A program made the translations under genes and the position numbers. A model generated the notes under the pieces. It did not search any database and was not told the origin of the DNA. It saw only the letters and a program-made list of their open reading frames with translations. From Bacillus fungorum (GTDB lineage: Bacteria; Bacillota; Bacilli; Bacillales; Bacillaceae_G): a stretch of 64,000 nucleotides of DNA. The stretch is from contig NZ_NWUW01000008.1 in the NCBI RefSeq assembly GCF_002746455.1, positions 149,781 through 213,780 on the forward strand, in the 5' to 3' direction. This document shows, piece by piece, positions 17,805 to 24,884 of the stretch (position 1 is its first letter; each line of letters starts with the position of its first letter).

Positions 17805-17840
17805 CGAAAAAGGCCGCCTGTAAATAGATGGCCTTTTTCG
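17805..17840. terminator. Terminator hairpin
   Basis: Perfect 11-bp stem CGAAAAAGGCC / GGCCTTTTTCG with a 14-base loop, next to the end of the domain fragment at 17846. Confidence 0.75.
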
Positions 17841-17845
17841 TTAAA

Positions 17846-17980
17846 TTAACGCACATTCACATACGTATCACTAGCCGTAATATAGAAAACTTGCCCATGA
17901 CTATTATGCACTTTATATTGATACGAATCATTTACACTTATCTTTGCATCAATTATAAATCCTAATCCTGCATTTTCATA
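17846..17980 (-). pseudogene. C-terminal fragment of a cell-wall-hydrolase-type domain
   Basis: Reverse-strand frame reading ENAGLGFIIDAKISVNDSYQ, then YKVHNSHGQVFYITAS and a tail ending YVNVR before TAA. There is no start codon; a TAA lies directly upstream. It aligns closely with residues 31-73 of the product at 62424 (AGLGFTIDAKVTVNGSSQYK...). This domain is familiar as the C-terminal repeat of B. cereus group N-acetylmuramoyl-L-alanine amidases and phage endolysins; the catalytic part is absent here. Confidence 0.65.
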
Positions 17981-17990
17981 TTAGTATTAG

Positions 17991-18344
17991 TTAAATTCCT
18001 CCACCAGGCTCTGTGTTAGCCGGTGCTCCTCCATAATCTCCATGTGATTCTAACTTGGGTACAGGTGTATCTCCCTTATTGTAAGCAGGTGCCCCTCCTG
18101 TATGCCCATGAGTATAGAACGGTGCTCCCCCTGTATGTCCATGTGCATAACTTGGAGACAATCCCTCTCCATGAGTATCAGATGGTGCTCCTCCATGATT
18201 TCCATGTGCATATGCAGGCGCTCCTCCTCCATCCCCTTCTGAAGCCGCTTGAACAACGCCTCCACCATTTTCATGAGTAAAACCCAAAATTCCAAATCCT
18301 AAAACAGATAAACCTACGACTGCTGTACCGATTTTTCTTTTCAT
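17991..18344 (-). CDS. Secreted Gly/His-rich repeat protein carrying Phr-like peptides
   Basis: A 117-residue protein from the ATG that follows GAGGAG by 7 bases. Residues 1-33 form a signal peptide (KRKIGTAVVGLSVLGFGILG, then a VVQAA cleavage region). The rest is about six copies of an 11-residue unit G-x-x-G-G-A-P-x-Y-x-H. The variants include GDGGGAPAYAH, GNHGGAPSDTH, GHTGGAPFYTH and GDYGGAPANTE. The pentapeptide GHTGG, known as the Phr signal for the pXO1-encoded Rap of B. anthracis, occurs twice, and YAHG, the start of the Phr8 heptapeptide of B. thuringiensis, occurs twice. No rap gene is adjacent. A multi-copy signal precursor is an inference; a wall-binding or metal-binding repeat protein is the alternative. 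Confidence 0.75.
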   Translation of the reverse strand: MKRKIGTAVVGLSVLGFGILGFTHENGGGVVQAASEGDGGGAPAYAHGNHGGAPSDTHGEGLSPSYAHGHTGGAPFYTHGHTGGAPAYNKGDTPVPKLESHGDYGGAPANTEPGGGI

Positions 18345-18641
18345 AATCACTCTCCTCTATGTGTATTTCATGTTAATTGAAATGAACATATTATGGATAT
18401 CAGTCATGATGAAGATTCGACTCATTTCATTATCATATATTTATACTTCTATGTATTTTTTTGTAAAACCTTCTTGAAATCTGAAGAAAATGGTTATTTT
18501 TTGTAAAGCTCCAATGTAGTAACAAATCTGAAAGAACCTGAACTCCAGCGGGTTCTTTCTTTTATTCCTCTTCTTATAAATCTATTTATTTAAATGTAAA
18601 ATTGTAAATAAGTTCTAACATTTTGAATTGAGGTGAAAATC

Positions 18642-18845
18642 ATGAGAAGCTTTGGCTCATTAATGATCTCTACTGTCTGTTCAGTACTTCTTATAATTTG
18701 GAATACCTATTCCTTCTATGATGGATTCACAGTAGGGCGCACTTACTATTGGATTAATGGCATCGCAGCTGTTATCTTCCTTCTATTCTTTATCCTAAAC
18801 ATGCGTGATTTCAAAAAGAAAAACTACAGAACCTCACAACAATAG
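18642..18845 (+). CDS. Small two-helix membrane protein
   Basis: A 67-residue protein from the ATG 6 bases after GAGGTG. Helices at about 5-24 and 37-55 are joined by a short loop with YDGFTVGRTYYWIN, and a basic tail (RDFKKKNYR) follows. The next gene starts 12 bases downstream and also encodes a two-helix protein of similar size, so the two are probably cotranscribed partners. Family not recognised. Confidence 0.65.
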   Translation: MRSFGSLMISTVCSVLLIIWNTYSFYDGFTVGRTYYWINGIAAVIFLLFFILNMRDFKKKNYRTSQQ

Positions 18846-18857
18846 GAGTTGATACAT

Positions 18858-19079
18858 ATGTGGAAAAAATTTTTAAATTATAAATTGAGCTTAAAAGATT
18901 TAAAGTTCATGTTATGGTTGTTTGGTATTACTGGTTTTATATATAGCTACAATTTCATTACAGGATTAGCTTTTGAACAAAAATTCCAAGTCTATTATTT
19001 AGGTTGCGCCATAGCTACGTTCTCCGCATTTATGGCTACTAAAAATAGGATTAAAAATAAAAATTATAAGACAGCGTAA
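18858..19079 (+). CDS. Small two-helix membrane protein
   Basis: A 73-residue protein from an ATG preceded by TAGGAG and a 9-base spacer. Helices at about 17-36 and 47-63; the ends are strongly basic. It lies 12 bases downstream of the preceding small membrane gene. A short hairpin follows at about 19084-19112. Function unknown; there is no signature of a known toxin or holin family. Confidence 0.6.
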   Translation: MWKKFLNYKLSLKDLKFMLWLFGITGFIYSYNFITGLAFEQKFQVYYLGCAIATFSAFMATKNRIKNKNYKTA

Positions 19080-19141
19080 TGTAAAAGGGATCCTTTATGA
19101 TTTCCTTTTTTTCTATGCAAAATAAAAAAGCAGCTGATTCG

Positions 19142-19714
19142 CTACTTTAACTGTTTATTATTCGCTTCGTATTCTTTTATATAACGGTATAAAGTCGCTC
19201 TTGCGACATCAAACATCTCACATACTTCCACTTTTGTTTTACCAGAAGCAAGCATTTCCATCATACCTTGAATTTGTTGATGAGTGTGAGCCTTCTTTCT
19301 GCCGCCTTCTATTCCTCTTGCCTTAGCAGCAGCTACGCCACTAATAACACGCTCATTAATCACTTCGCGTTCCATTTCAGTCATGGCGCCAAATATATGA
19401 AATAGGAATCTTCCCATTGTTGTAGATGTATCAATTCCATCTTTAATTGAAACAAAGTGAATGCCCTTTTCATTAAACTCTTGAAGTAAATTAACAAGCT
19501 GATGCATTGTTCTTCCTAGACGATCAAGTTTATAAACAACTAAAGTATCATCCTTGCGAAGTTTACTAAGAAGTAGTTGAAATTCTTTTCTATCCTTCTT
19601 CGCACCACTTTCTTTTTCGGTTATGATTTCCTCACAATCGTATCGTTTCAACTCATCTAATTGCATATCCAAACTTTGCTTTTTTGTTGATACCCTCGCA
19701 TAACCAAATATCAT
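19142..19714 (-). CDS. Small serine recombinase (resolvase/invertase family)
   Basis: A 190-residue protein. The nucleophile is S9 in YARVSTKKQSLDMQ, with the catalytic arginines in VYKLDRLGR (R68, R71 region), the E-helix around MTEMEREVINERVISGVAAA and a C-terminal HTH (KTKVEVCEMFDVARATLYRY). It belongs with Pin/TnpR-type enzymes that invert or resolve DNA between short sites. Upstream, TGTATCAA (19748) and TTGATACA (19779) form an inverted pair that might be part of its site. No transposase is adjacent. Confidence 0.85.
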   Translation of the reverse strand: MIFGYARVSTKKQSLDMQLDELKRYDCEEIITEKESGAKKDRKEFQLLLSKLRKDDTLVVYKLDRLGRTMHQLVNLLQEFNEKGIHFVSIKDGIDTSTTMGRFLFHIFGAMTEMEREVINERVISGVAAAKARGIEGGRKKAHTHQQIQGMMEMLASGKTKVEVCEMFDVARATLYRYIKEYEANNKQLK

Positions 19715-19854
19715 TCCCCATCACCCTCTATGTTTGATAGGTTAATTGTATCAATTTCCTGTCTCAAATTCAATTGTTTTTGATACATAAGAATCATTGA
19801 TATTTGGTTAATGGTGTTTATGTCTCGTAATCAAATGTTTTTAAGACATTGTGC

Positions 19855-20061
19855 TTATTGAGAGTGATGTTTTAATCCTGCTAAAGTAGCTTCGATAAAC
19901 ATTTTCTCTTCTGGACCAACTTGAGCTATCAACTTATCGACTATATGTCTATCTGTGTTAACTATCAAAAAAACAGCAATATTTGCAATACCACTTACAT
20001 AAGCTGTTGCATCCTTACTTTCACCATTCATTTTCATGGAAAACGTAACGTTAGAGTTCAT
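19855..20061 (-). CDS. Small hypothetical protein (68 aa)
   Basis: MNSNVTFSMKMNGESKDATA begins a 68-residue protein with a hydrophobic middle (VSGIANIAVFLIVN) and an amphipathic C-terminus ending GLKHHSQ. The ribosome site is weak (AGAGGCGAATAATC). No family recognised. It lies between a recombinase and a Cys-rich gene, all on the minus strand with gaps, so each is probably expressed alone. Confidence 0.5.
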   Translation of the reverse strand: MNSNVTFSMKMNGESKDATAYVSGIANIAVFLIVNTDRHIVDKLIAQVGPEEKMFIEATLAGLKHHSQ

Positions 20062-20175
20062 GATTATTCGCCTCTATTTCCGTTCGTTGTGTTCGTTTGT
20101 TTTGTTAATCCTTACCTTTCAAATACACGTACAAAAAAAAGAGCGCTTTTCTTCAAAGCCCTCTCCAATAAGAAT

Positions 20176-20370
20176 TTACCAATCTCGACATTTATCACAA
20201 TCACAGTCACGATCATGATTACGTCTACGACGACAGTCATCACAATCACAGTCGCGGTCACGTCTACAACGATGGTCATCACAATCTCTATGTCTGCGTC
20301 TGCAGAACATTAAATCATCCCAAAATCTATTACAATCTCGAGAATGTCTGAAATTACAATTACATCCCAT
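20176..20370 (-). CDS. Cys/Asp/Arg-rich small protein
   Basis: A 64-residue protein starting MGCNCNFRHSRDCNRFWDD, from the ATG after AGGAGGTAATTATATTT; an in-frame upstream ATG at 20427 precedes the ribosome site and is unlikely. Eleven cysteines alternate with runs of Arg, Asp and His (CRRRHRDCDDHRCRRDRDCD). The pattern could bind metal or crosslink into a spore coat, where low-complexity Cys/Arg/His proteins are common. This is inference; no homolog is recognised. Confidence 0.55.
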   Translation of the reverse strand: MGCNCNFRHSRDCNRFWDDLMFCRRRHRDCDDHRCRRDRDCDCDDCRRRRNHDRDCDCDKCRDW

Positions 20371-20481
20371 AAATATAATTACCTCCTCTTTACTCTTGGA
20401 TTCATCATATTCTATGCTAAAAAACAAAAATAGCTTGTTTACTAGTCTACTTTCTGCATTTTAAAGTAATAATATTATTAT

Positions 20482-21039
20482 CTAATCTTTAAGTGTCAAA
20501 TCTATTTCATCCTTATCTTTCCTTAACAACAAACAAGACGCCCACCAGATCACGGCAGCGCCTACGATTTTTGGCAATTTGATATGACCATGAAGCAACA
20601 TAATATTTCCGTTTACTACATTCGTTGTATAAGACTTTCTGTCTTTTTTACTTTTGAATGTTGGGAAGTCATTTTGACCACTAAAAAAATTCTTATAAGC
20701 AGTTTGCAAGTTTAATTGAGCATTTGCCAAAGTTAATGAATCTACTTCTTTTAACCACTCAGATCCATCTATTAATAAAACGCTATCCTCACAATCACAA
20801 AATTCCGCGTGTAATTCATTTATTGGAGTATCTACGGTAGGTCTAGCGAGACTGACTAAATACGTTGATAATGCTTGTTCTCGTGTTAACTCTACTGGAA
20901 CACCTTCTTCCTTAACTTGTCCTTCACTATCACCAGCTACATTTTCTACATATATTTCAATTGCTTTATCCACATCACCATTTACCGCAATTAACGCATA
21001 ATATTCATGCTTATTAAACTCAAAGTATTTTATATCCAT
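20482..21039 (-). CDS. Chimeric ORF: phage-type protein fused to an IS605-family TnpB fragment
   Basis: Residues 1-93 (MDIKYFEFNKHEYYALIAVN, then an acidic region and ENVAGDSEG) look like a small phage/accessory protein. From about residue 94 the sequence becomes EWLKEVDSLTLANAQLNLQT, AYKNFF and FPTFKSKKDRKSYTTN...IKLPKI, the N-terminal region of IS200/IS605 TnpB, here only about 65 residues (nt about 20566-20760). A short unrelated tail follows. The TnpB catalytic domain is missing, so the ORF is a product of insertion and deletion. Whether any part is functional is unclear. Confidence 0.6.
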   Translation of the reverse strand: MDIKYFEFNKHEYYALIAVNGDVDKAIEIYVENVAGDSEGQVKEEGVPVELTREQALSTYLVSLARPTVDTPINELHAEFCDCEDSVLLIDGSEWLKEVDSLTLANAQLNLQTAYKNFFSGQNDFPTFKSKKDRKSYTTNVVNGNIMLLHGHIKLPKIVGAAVIWWASCLLLRKDKDEIDLTLKD

Positions 21040-21124
21040 TCCCCTTTTCTACAAAATGAAATTTTTATTAAGTTTTCTATTAATAACGTATATTGATTTC
21101 TTTTCTAAATTAATTTAGAGATAA

Positions 21125-21144
21125 ATAGTTCATTGATGAACTAT
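21125..21144. promoter_or_regulatory. Palindromic operator upstream of marR-type gene
   Basis: ATAGTTCATTGATGAACTAT: perfect arms ATAGTTCA / TGAACTAT around a 4-base centre, 41 bases before the MarR start. Size and position fit an autoregulatory MarR-family site. Confidence 0.6.
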
Positions 21145-21185
21145 TCTATGTTAAACTAAATTAAAAAAGAAAAGAGACGAGTATT

Positions 21186-21641
21186 ATGAGTTTAAAAAAT
21201 CAAAGTTTCAAACAAGCAGGAGAAGTTGTCCAGTCATTTGTAACAATAAACAAAGAAATTATAAAGTTCACACATCAAAACGCCTCCAGTTTAGGATTAA
21301 CAGTACAACAAATGGGTATCTTAAATACAATTTATGCACTCCCTAATGTTACTCTTAAAGAGATTTCAGAACGTCTTTCAGTTCCAAAAAGTACAGTGAG
21401 TGTGAATGTAGATGAATTAGTTAATCTACAGTTCATCGAGCGAAAACAATCAGATGAAGATCGTAGAGAAATAAAATTAAAAGTAACAAACCAAGGACAA
21501 AAAGCATCGAAAAAATCCATTGAAAACTCTACTTCCTACAAAGCAATGGAACTAGCAATACAACAACTTCAAGAAGATGATGTTCAAACATTATTGCGTA
21601 TTCATAAAAATTTATTAATCTCTCTACAGCAATTTCGTTAA
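21186..21641 (+). CDS. MarR-family transcriptional regulator
   Basis: A 151-residue winged-helix protein. The DNA-binding region runs from VTLKEISERLSVPKSTVSVN (helices 3-4) to the wing IERKQSDEDRREIKLKVT with the family DxRRxxxxLT pattern (DEDRREIKLKVT). The flanking helices form the dimer interface. It probably represses itself and the downstream membrane protein at 21737 through the palindrome at 21125. The effector is unknown. Confidence 0.87.
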   Translation: MSLKNQSFKQAGEVVQSFVTINKEIIKFTHQNASSLGLTVQQMGILNTIYALPNVTLKEISERLSVPKSTVSVNVDELVNLQFIERKQSDEDRREIKLKVTNQGQKASKKSIENSTSYKAMELAIQQLQEDDVQTLLRIHKNLLISLQQFR

Positions 21642-21647
21642 TTGATG

Positions 21648-21699
21648 TAAACCACCTTTTTTAACTGTGGTTTTACTAATACTTTTGTGCTAAAACCAC
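21648..21699 (+). promoter_or_regulatory. Two mutually exclusive hairpins between marR and the membrane gene
   Basis: TAAACCAC (21648-21655) can pair with GTGGTTTTA (21667-21675), and the same GTGGTTTTA can pair with TAAAACCAC (21691-21699). The first is followed by no long T run. The arrangement could act as an attenuator or only as a terminator of marR. Confidence 0.4.
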
Positions 21700-21736
21700 T
21701 AGGATATTTATTTTTATATTATTTTTTGGAGGCTTT

Positions 21737-22201
21737 ATGAATAATCAAAACAACAATGAAACAAACAACATCAATAGACTATTGGCAATTTTTCTAATAG
21801 TATCACCACTATTAATACCTATCGCGCTCCCTACAGCCATAATTGTAGGAATGAAACAATGGATGCCTGATGACGTTAAATACCCAAGTATAATGTCACT
21901 ATTGACCTTATGTATTGGATTTTTCATAGTTGGGATCATCTTCTCTTTCGTATTACGCGTATTTAAATTATCTGAAGAAAAGCTAAAAGAATTAGGTTTC
22001 TTAGGATTTACAATTTCAACTGTTAGTACCTTCCTGACAATGTATGTCGGATATTTTTGGCTAGCAAAACTTAATTTCACAGCAGTGCAATTATCGCCAC
22101 ATGCTGTATTAATCTTTGCGATTTTATCTACAATTCTTTTAGAAGCAATCTTTAAGCTGATTGATAAATTTGATACACCTGATACAAAAGAAACACTTTA
22201 A
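21737..22201 (+). CDS. Four-helix membrane protein, MarR-linked
   Basis: A 154-residue protein with an Asn-rich N-terminus (MNNQNNNETNNINR) and four predicted helices (about 14-38, 52-76, 89-110, 122-142). The ribosome site is TTTGGAGGCTTT. It lies 95 bases after the marR stop in the same direction, with a terminator after it, and is likely the regulated target. It resembles small YrvL-type membrane proteins in layout only; I do not assign a family. Confidence 0.65.
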   Translation: MNNQNNNETNNINRLLAIFLIVSPLLIPIALPTAIIVGMKQWMPDDVKYPSIMSLLTLCIGFFIVGIIFSFVLRVFKLSEEKLKELGFLGFTISTVSTFLTMYVGYFWLAKLNFTAVQLSPHAVLIFAILSTILLEAIFKLIDKFDTPDTKETL

Positions 22202-22223
22202 TAGATATTAAAATGATTATCTT

Positions 22224-22252
22224 AGAGCACATATTAACATGTGCTCTTTTTT
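22224..22252 (+). terminator. Terminator of the marR-linked operon
   Basis: Stem AGAGCACAT / ATGTGCTCT with a 6-base loop, then TTTTTTC. Confidence 0.85.
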
Positions 22253-22276
22253 CTTTTAATCAAATAACGCTTTTGT

Positions 22277-22535
22277 TTAGTTTTGTTGAATATTTGAACC
22301 CTCAAATTTCGCTTTTAACCGCTCATATGTTACTTTTTCCTGCTCTTCTTGTTTTCTTTTATATTCTTCTTGTTGTTTCTGTTGTTCTAAGCGTCTTTGA
22401 TTCTCATATTCTTGAATCTTTTCATGAGATATTATTCCTTTTTCATGCAATGTTTTTCTTAACCAATCATGCTTTAACACATATGCTCTTGCGTTGTATT
22501 ATTGATAACTGCCCTTCGATCTCCACTAATTCCAT
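22277..22535 (-). pseudogene. Frameshifted phage-type protein (coiled-coil C-terminus)
   Basis: An ATG at 22535 with AAAAGGGGAAACTGTA starts MELVEIEGQLSIIQRK, which stops soon. In another frame the reading resumes as RAYVLKHDWLRKTLHEKG and runs to a highly charged coiled coil (YENQRRLEQQKQQEEYKRKQ, then EEQEKVTYERLKAKFEG) before its stop at 22277. A frameshift near 22480-22495 explains this. Part of the minus-strand prophage relic. Confidence 0.55.
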
Positions 22536-22566
22536 TACAGTTTCCCCTTTTGTTTTAACTGAAATA

Positions 22567-22743
22567 TCATTCTTTATGCTTGTACTCCATCTCCACAAAT
22601 TCAGCTAAATCAATTTCTTTCATTATCAATTCTTCTAGAAAGTAAAACGCTTCTTGTTCCCCTTCGTTTTCTCTTACATTTTAAAACTGTAATTTTTGTT
22701 CTTCATCTATTTCAAATTTCACTTTTGCTTCTACAACCATCAT
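22567..22743 (-). pseudogene. Small phage-type protein interrupted by in-frame TAA
   Basis: ATG ATG after GGAGGG starts MVVEAKVKFEIDEEQKLQF, followed by TAA. The same frame continues as NVRENEGEQEAFYFLEELIM and ends FVEMEYKHKE. The continuity of composition on both sides of the stop points to one 58-residue gene with a nonsense codon. It starts just after the stop of the HTH gene at 22744. Confidence 0.55.
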
Positions 22744-22944
22744 TCATCCCTCCATGTCTTTATATTTTTCAAACATCCCATTCTTCCGGAGAGTATTCAC
22801 TAACTGTCTAATCGTACTTTCCATTCTTCCTAAAGATAAAGCGATTCCCTTCACCTTTCCGAATCCATAGTACTTACATATGTAGGCTAATTCCCTCGTT
22901 GTGTACGGCTTTCTTATGATTCGGATGGTAATTGGGATGGTACT
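22744..22944 (-). CDS. Phage/plasmid HTH protein, start not visible
   Basis: An open frame ending in TGA at 22744 that reads TIPITIRIIRKPYTTRELAY, ICKYYGFGKVKGIALSLGRM and ESTIRQLVNTLRKNGMFEKY. The ELAYICKYYxxxGxxxIxxxLGRxxxTI pattern is that of small HTH proteins frequent in B. cereus group phages and plasmids. No ATG/GTG/TTG with a ribosome site precedes it, so the 5' end is probably lost or starts at ATT/ATC. It overlaps operon-like with the broken gene at 22743. Confidence 0.5.
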   Translation of the reverse strand, partial: STIPITIRIIRKPYTTRELAYICKYYGFGKVKGIALSLGRMESTIRQLVNTLRKNGMFEKYKDMEG

Positions 22945-23263
22945 TCATTCAGCCCTGTACATCATATTGAACTTCCATCCTGATCACTTTTTTGTTAAAA
23001 TTCTTTTCACCTTTTTACTGAACAAGCATATGTTATTGTATGGGCATTAGCCATTCATAACCTTTCTTATCTAAGAGCATGCTTATATGTGTGCTCTTTT
23101 TTATTTACTATGAAATAACGATTTTATTGAGATTTAAACTAATAACTAATGCCCTATAGTAGTTATTCGCTGTTTCCAAAATAAATTGAATTAATAGTAT
23201 AAAAATGAGGTATTAATAAAAAAATTAAATTTACTATTTTCTAAACACATAAGTGAGGTGATT
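22945..23263. other. Intergenic stretch, about 320 bases
   Basis: It holds a weak hairpin AGAGCA...TGTGCTCT with T run at 23082-23103 (plus direction), and an AT-rich segment with the likely promoter of the collagen-like gene. No ORF of note. Confidence 0.4.
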
Positions 23264-23809
23264 TTGATAGATTACAAAAACAAAGATATATTCAATAAAT
23301 TTCCGTTTATGGATATTAACCATATTATTCTCCCACATTATCCATCCGGACCAACTGGTGTTACCGGATCGACTGGAACCGCTGGCGTAGGATTAACAAA
23401 CTATCTATATGCTTTTGATACTACCAACCAGTCAATTGTAGTAGGAGGTAATGTTACTTTTAATACAAATGGACCTATAATAGGAACCGCCCTTACCCAC
23501 ATAGCAAGTACTGGAAATATTATAATTAATACACTAGGAACATATGTAGCAGAATTTCAATTAGAATCTTCTCGTGAAAACCAATTTTCCTTTGCACTAA
23601 ACGGTATACCAATTCCAGGCGGACCGTTTGGAACAGGGTCACCTCATTCCGTAAATCAAGGTACTGTTGCTTTTACAGTAACACTTGTTCCTTCGACATT
23701 AACTTTAATAAATAATACTTCTTCAGCGGGTACTATCACTCTCTCAAATAGTGATGGTGGCTCTTTAACAAATGTATCTGCAAGTATAAGTATTTTTCAG
23801 GTAGGATGA
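23264..23809 (+). CDS. Short collagen-like exosporium-type surface protein (BclA-related C-terminus)
   Basis: About 181 residues from a TTG just after GTGAGGTGATT (a GTG at 23258 overlaps the ribosome site). The N-terminus ends INHIILPHYPSGPTG, loosely like the LxGPxxPP leader of exosporium proteins. Five GXX triplets (GPTGVTGSTGTAGVG) are the only collagen part. Then follows a BclA-like C-terminal jelly-roll: YLYAFDTTNQSIVVGGNVTF, GTYVAEFQLESSRENQFSFA and LTLINNTSSAGTITLSN. Such domains trimerise on the spore surface. The collagen stalk is unusually short. Confidence 0.78.
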   Translation: MIDYKNKDIFNKFPFMDINHIILPHYPSGPTGVTGSTGTAGVGLTNYLYAFDTTNQSIVVGGNVTFNTNGPIIGTALTHIASTGNIIINTLGTYVAEFQLESSRENQFSFALNGIPIPGGPFGTGSPHSVNQGTVAFTVTLVPSTLTLINNTSSAGTITLSNSDGGSLTNVSASISIFQVG

Positions 23810-23824
23810 TTAATTAGTTTAGAA

Positions 23825-23870
23825 ACGTGATTCATAAAGCGACTCTCTACTTAACCTTTATGAATCACGT
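23825..23870 (+). terminator. Long perfect hairpin after the collagen-like gene
   Basis: Arms ACGTGATTCATAAAG and CTTTATGAATCACGT pair perfectly over 15 bp around a 16-base loop. There is no clear T run, so termination or mRNA protection is likely. Confidence 0.55.
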
Positions 23871-23920
23871 AGATTAGGATAACTTTTAACCTTCTTACTT
23901 TAATTAAAATAACGCTTTTA

Positions 23921-24217
23921 TTAAGATTGTCTACATTTCTCACAGAATACTTTTTCATCTATAACTACAGTATCTTCCTCAGTGCATGTAGTTGAGCACT
24001 TCTCACATTCAAACCACCAACCACTTTTTAACATTGCTTCTTTCGGTACATAACCCAAATCGGAATACTGATAAAATACTTTAACTCTGTTTGCTCTAAC
24101 TTCTGTATATTCACACCATCCATAAGTTTCAATTTTCATTTTTGCTTTACCAGTTGTTTCTGCAAACACAACTTCTTGATGTTCCCCATCACTGTGCTGT
24201 ACATGATATGCTTTCAT
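23921..24217 (-). CDS. Phage-type small protein with two CxxC pairs
   Basis: A 98-residue protein from the ATG after GGGGGAGAAAC. It opens MKAYHVQHSDGEHQEVVFAE and its C-terminal third holds FECEKCSTTCTEEDTV and VFCEKCRQS, a likely Zn ribbon. This type of protein occurs in early regions of B. cereus group prophages. It is the last gene of the minus-strand prophage relic headed by the antirepressor fragment. Confidence 0.6.
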   Translation of the reverse strand: MKAYHVQHSDGEHQEVVFAETTGKAKMKIETYGWCEYTEVRANRVKVFYQYSDLGYVPKEAMLKSGWWFECEKCSTTCTEEDTVVIDEKVFCEKCRQS

Positions 24218-24256
24218 GTTTCTCCCCCCATATTTGTACAAAATTCAAATTTGGTC

Positions 24257-24704
24257 TCACTTTACTCCTGTAGATCCAAAGCCACCAACGCCACGTTCAC
24301 TATCCGATAGATCGTCCACTTCCACAAAACTAGCTGTTTTCCACTGGCGCTATGACGCCTTGAGCAATACGAGTACCCTTTTCAATTACATGTGCTTGCA
24401 TATTGGTTGCTTTAGGAATTTCAGTATTATCAACTAGCACCCCAACTTCTCCGCGATAGCCACTATCCACCGTGCCAAGAACAACTCTTAACTTTGTATT
24501 ACGCGTCATACTGCTACGCGGGCGCACTTGCAATTCATATACTGGTGGAATCTCAAAAGCTAAATCAGTTGGTACAACCTTTGTTTCTCCTGGCCATATG
24601 ATTGTGTCCTCTGCTGCTACAAGGTCAAAACCCGAATCGCCCGGTTTCGCATACCTTGGTAATTCCACATCTTTCAATCGTTTAATTTTCACTCTTAACT
24701 TCAT
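24257..24704 (-). pseudogene. dut: dUTPase gene with a +1 frameshift before motif 5
   Basis: Residues 1-120 form a trimeric-type dUTPase: PGDSGFDLVAAED (motif 1), VRPRSSM (motif 2), GTVDSGYRGEVGV (motif 3) and EKGTRIAQGVIAPV (motif 4). The frame then stops at TAG. One base out of frame the sequence continues TASFVEVDDLSDSERGVGGF and GSTGVK before TGA at 24257; ERGVGGFGSTG is motif 5, needed to close over the substrate. Removing one A from the AAAA run at about 24340 restores a single frame. The enzyme that keeps dUTP out of DNA is therefore probably inactive here. Confidence 0.8.
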
Positions 24705-24716
24705 TTTCCCCGCTCC

Positions 24717-24884
24717 CTATAAAAAACTTTTCAATTCTTCTTTCCGGTTCTTCAACTCTTCCAAAGAACGCTTTGTCTTACGTTTTTCTCTATCCAATCC
24801 AACCAAGCGATATTCCAACTTACGAATCTCGCTTTCTACTACATCAAGTTCACTTTGCACCTGCATCACGGGTTCTTTTTTCAT
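24717..24884 (-). CDS. Small coiled-coil phage-type protein (55 aa)
   Basis: ATG preceded by GGGAGGTAAGTA starts MKKEPVMQVQSELDVVESEI, then a continuous charged helix (RKLEYRLVGLDREKRKTKRS) to KSFL. It ends 12 bases before the dUTPase start and overlaps the upstream 40-residue ORF by 35 bases in another frame, as is usual in compact phage operons. Confidence 0.6.
   Translation of the reverse strand: MKKEPVMQVQSELDVVESEIRKLEYRLVGLDREKRKTKRSLEELKNRKEELKSFL

Noticed and set aside
18023..18295. ORFs in other frames of the repeat protein gene
   Set aside because: They come from the DNA repeats (His/Leu/Met-rich translations) and have no ribosome site; the frame with a signal peptide is the real one.
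17991..18344. Collagen-like or exosporium protein
   Set aside because: The unit is an 11-mer GxxGGAPxYxH, not GXX triplets, and there is a cleavable Sec signal, unlike exosporium collagen proteins.
19142..19860. Phase-variation invertible segment next to the serine recombinase
   Set aside because: Only an 8-bp inverted pair (TGTATCAA / TTGATACA) is visible and no promoter or gene end lies between the arms.
22213..22608. Plus-strand 131-codon ORF
   Set aside because: It is antisense to the charged coiled-coil phage-type frame at 22277, lacks a ribosome site and is mostly Leu/Phe/Ser, as expected from a shadow frame.
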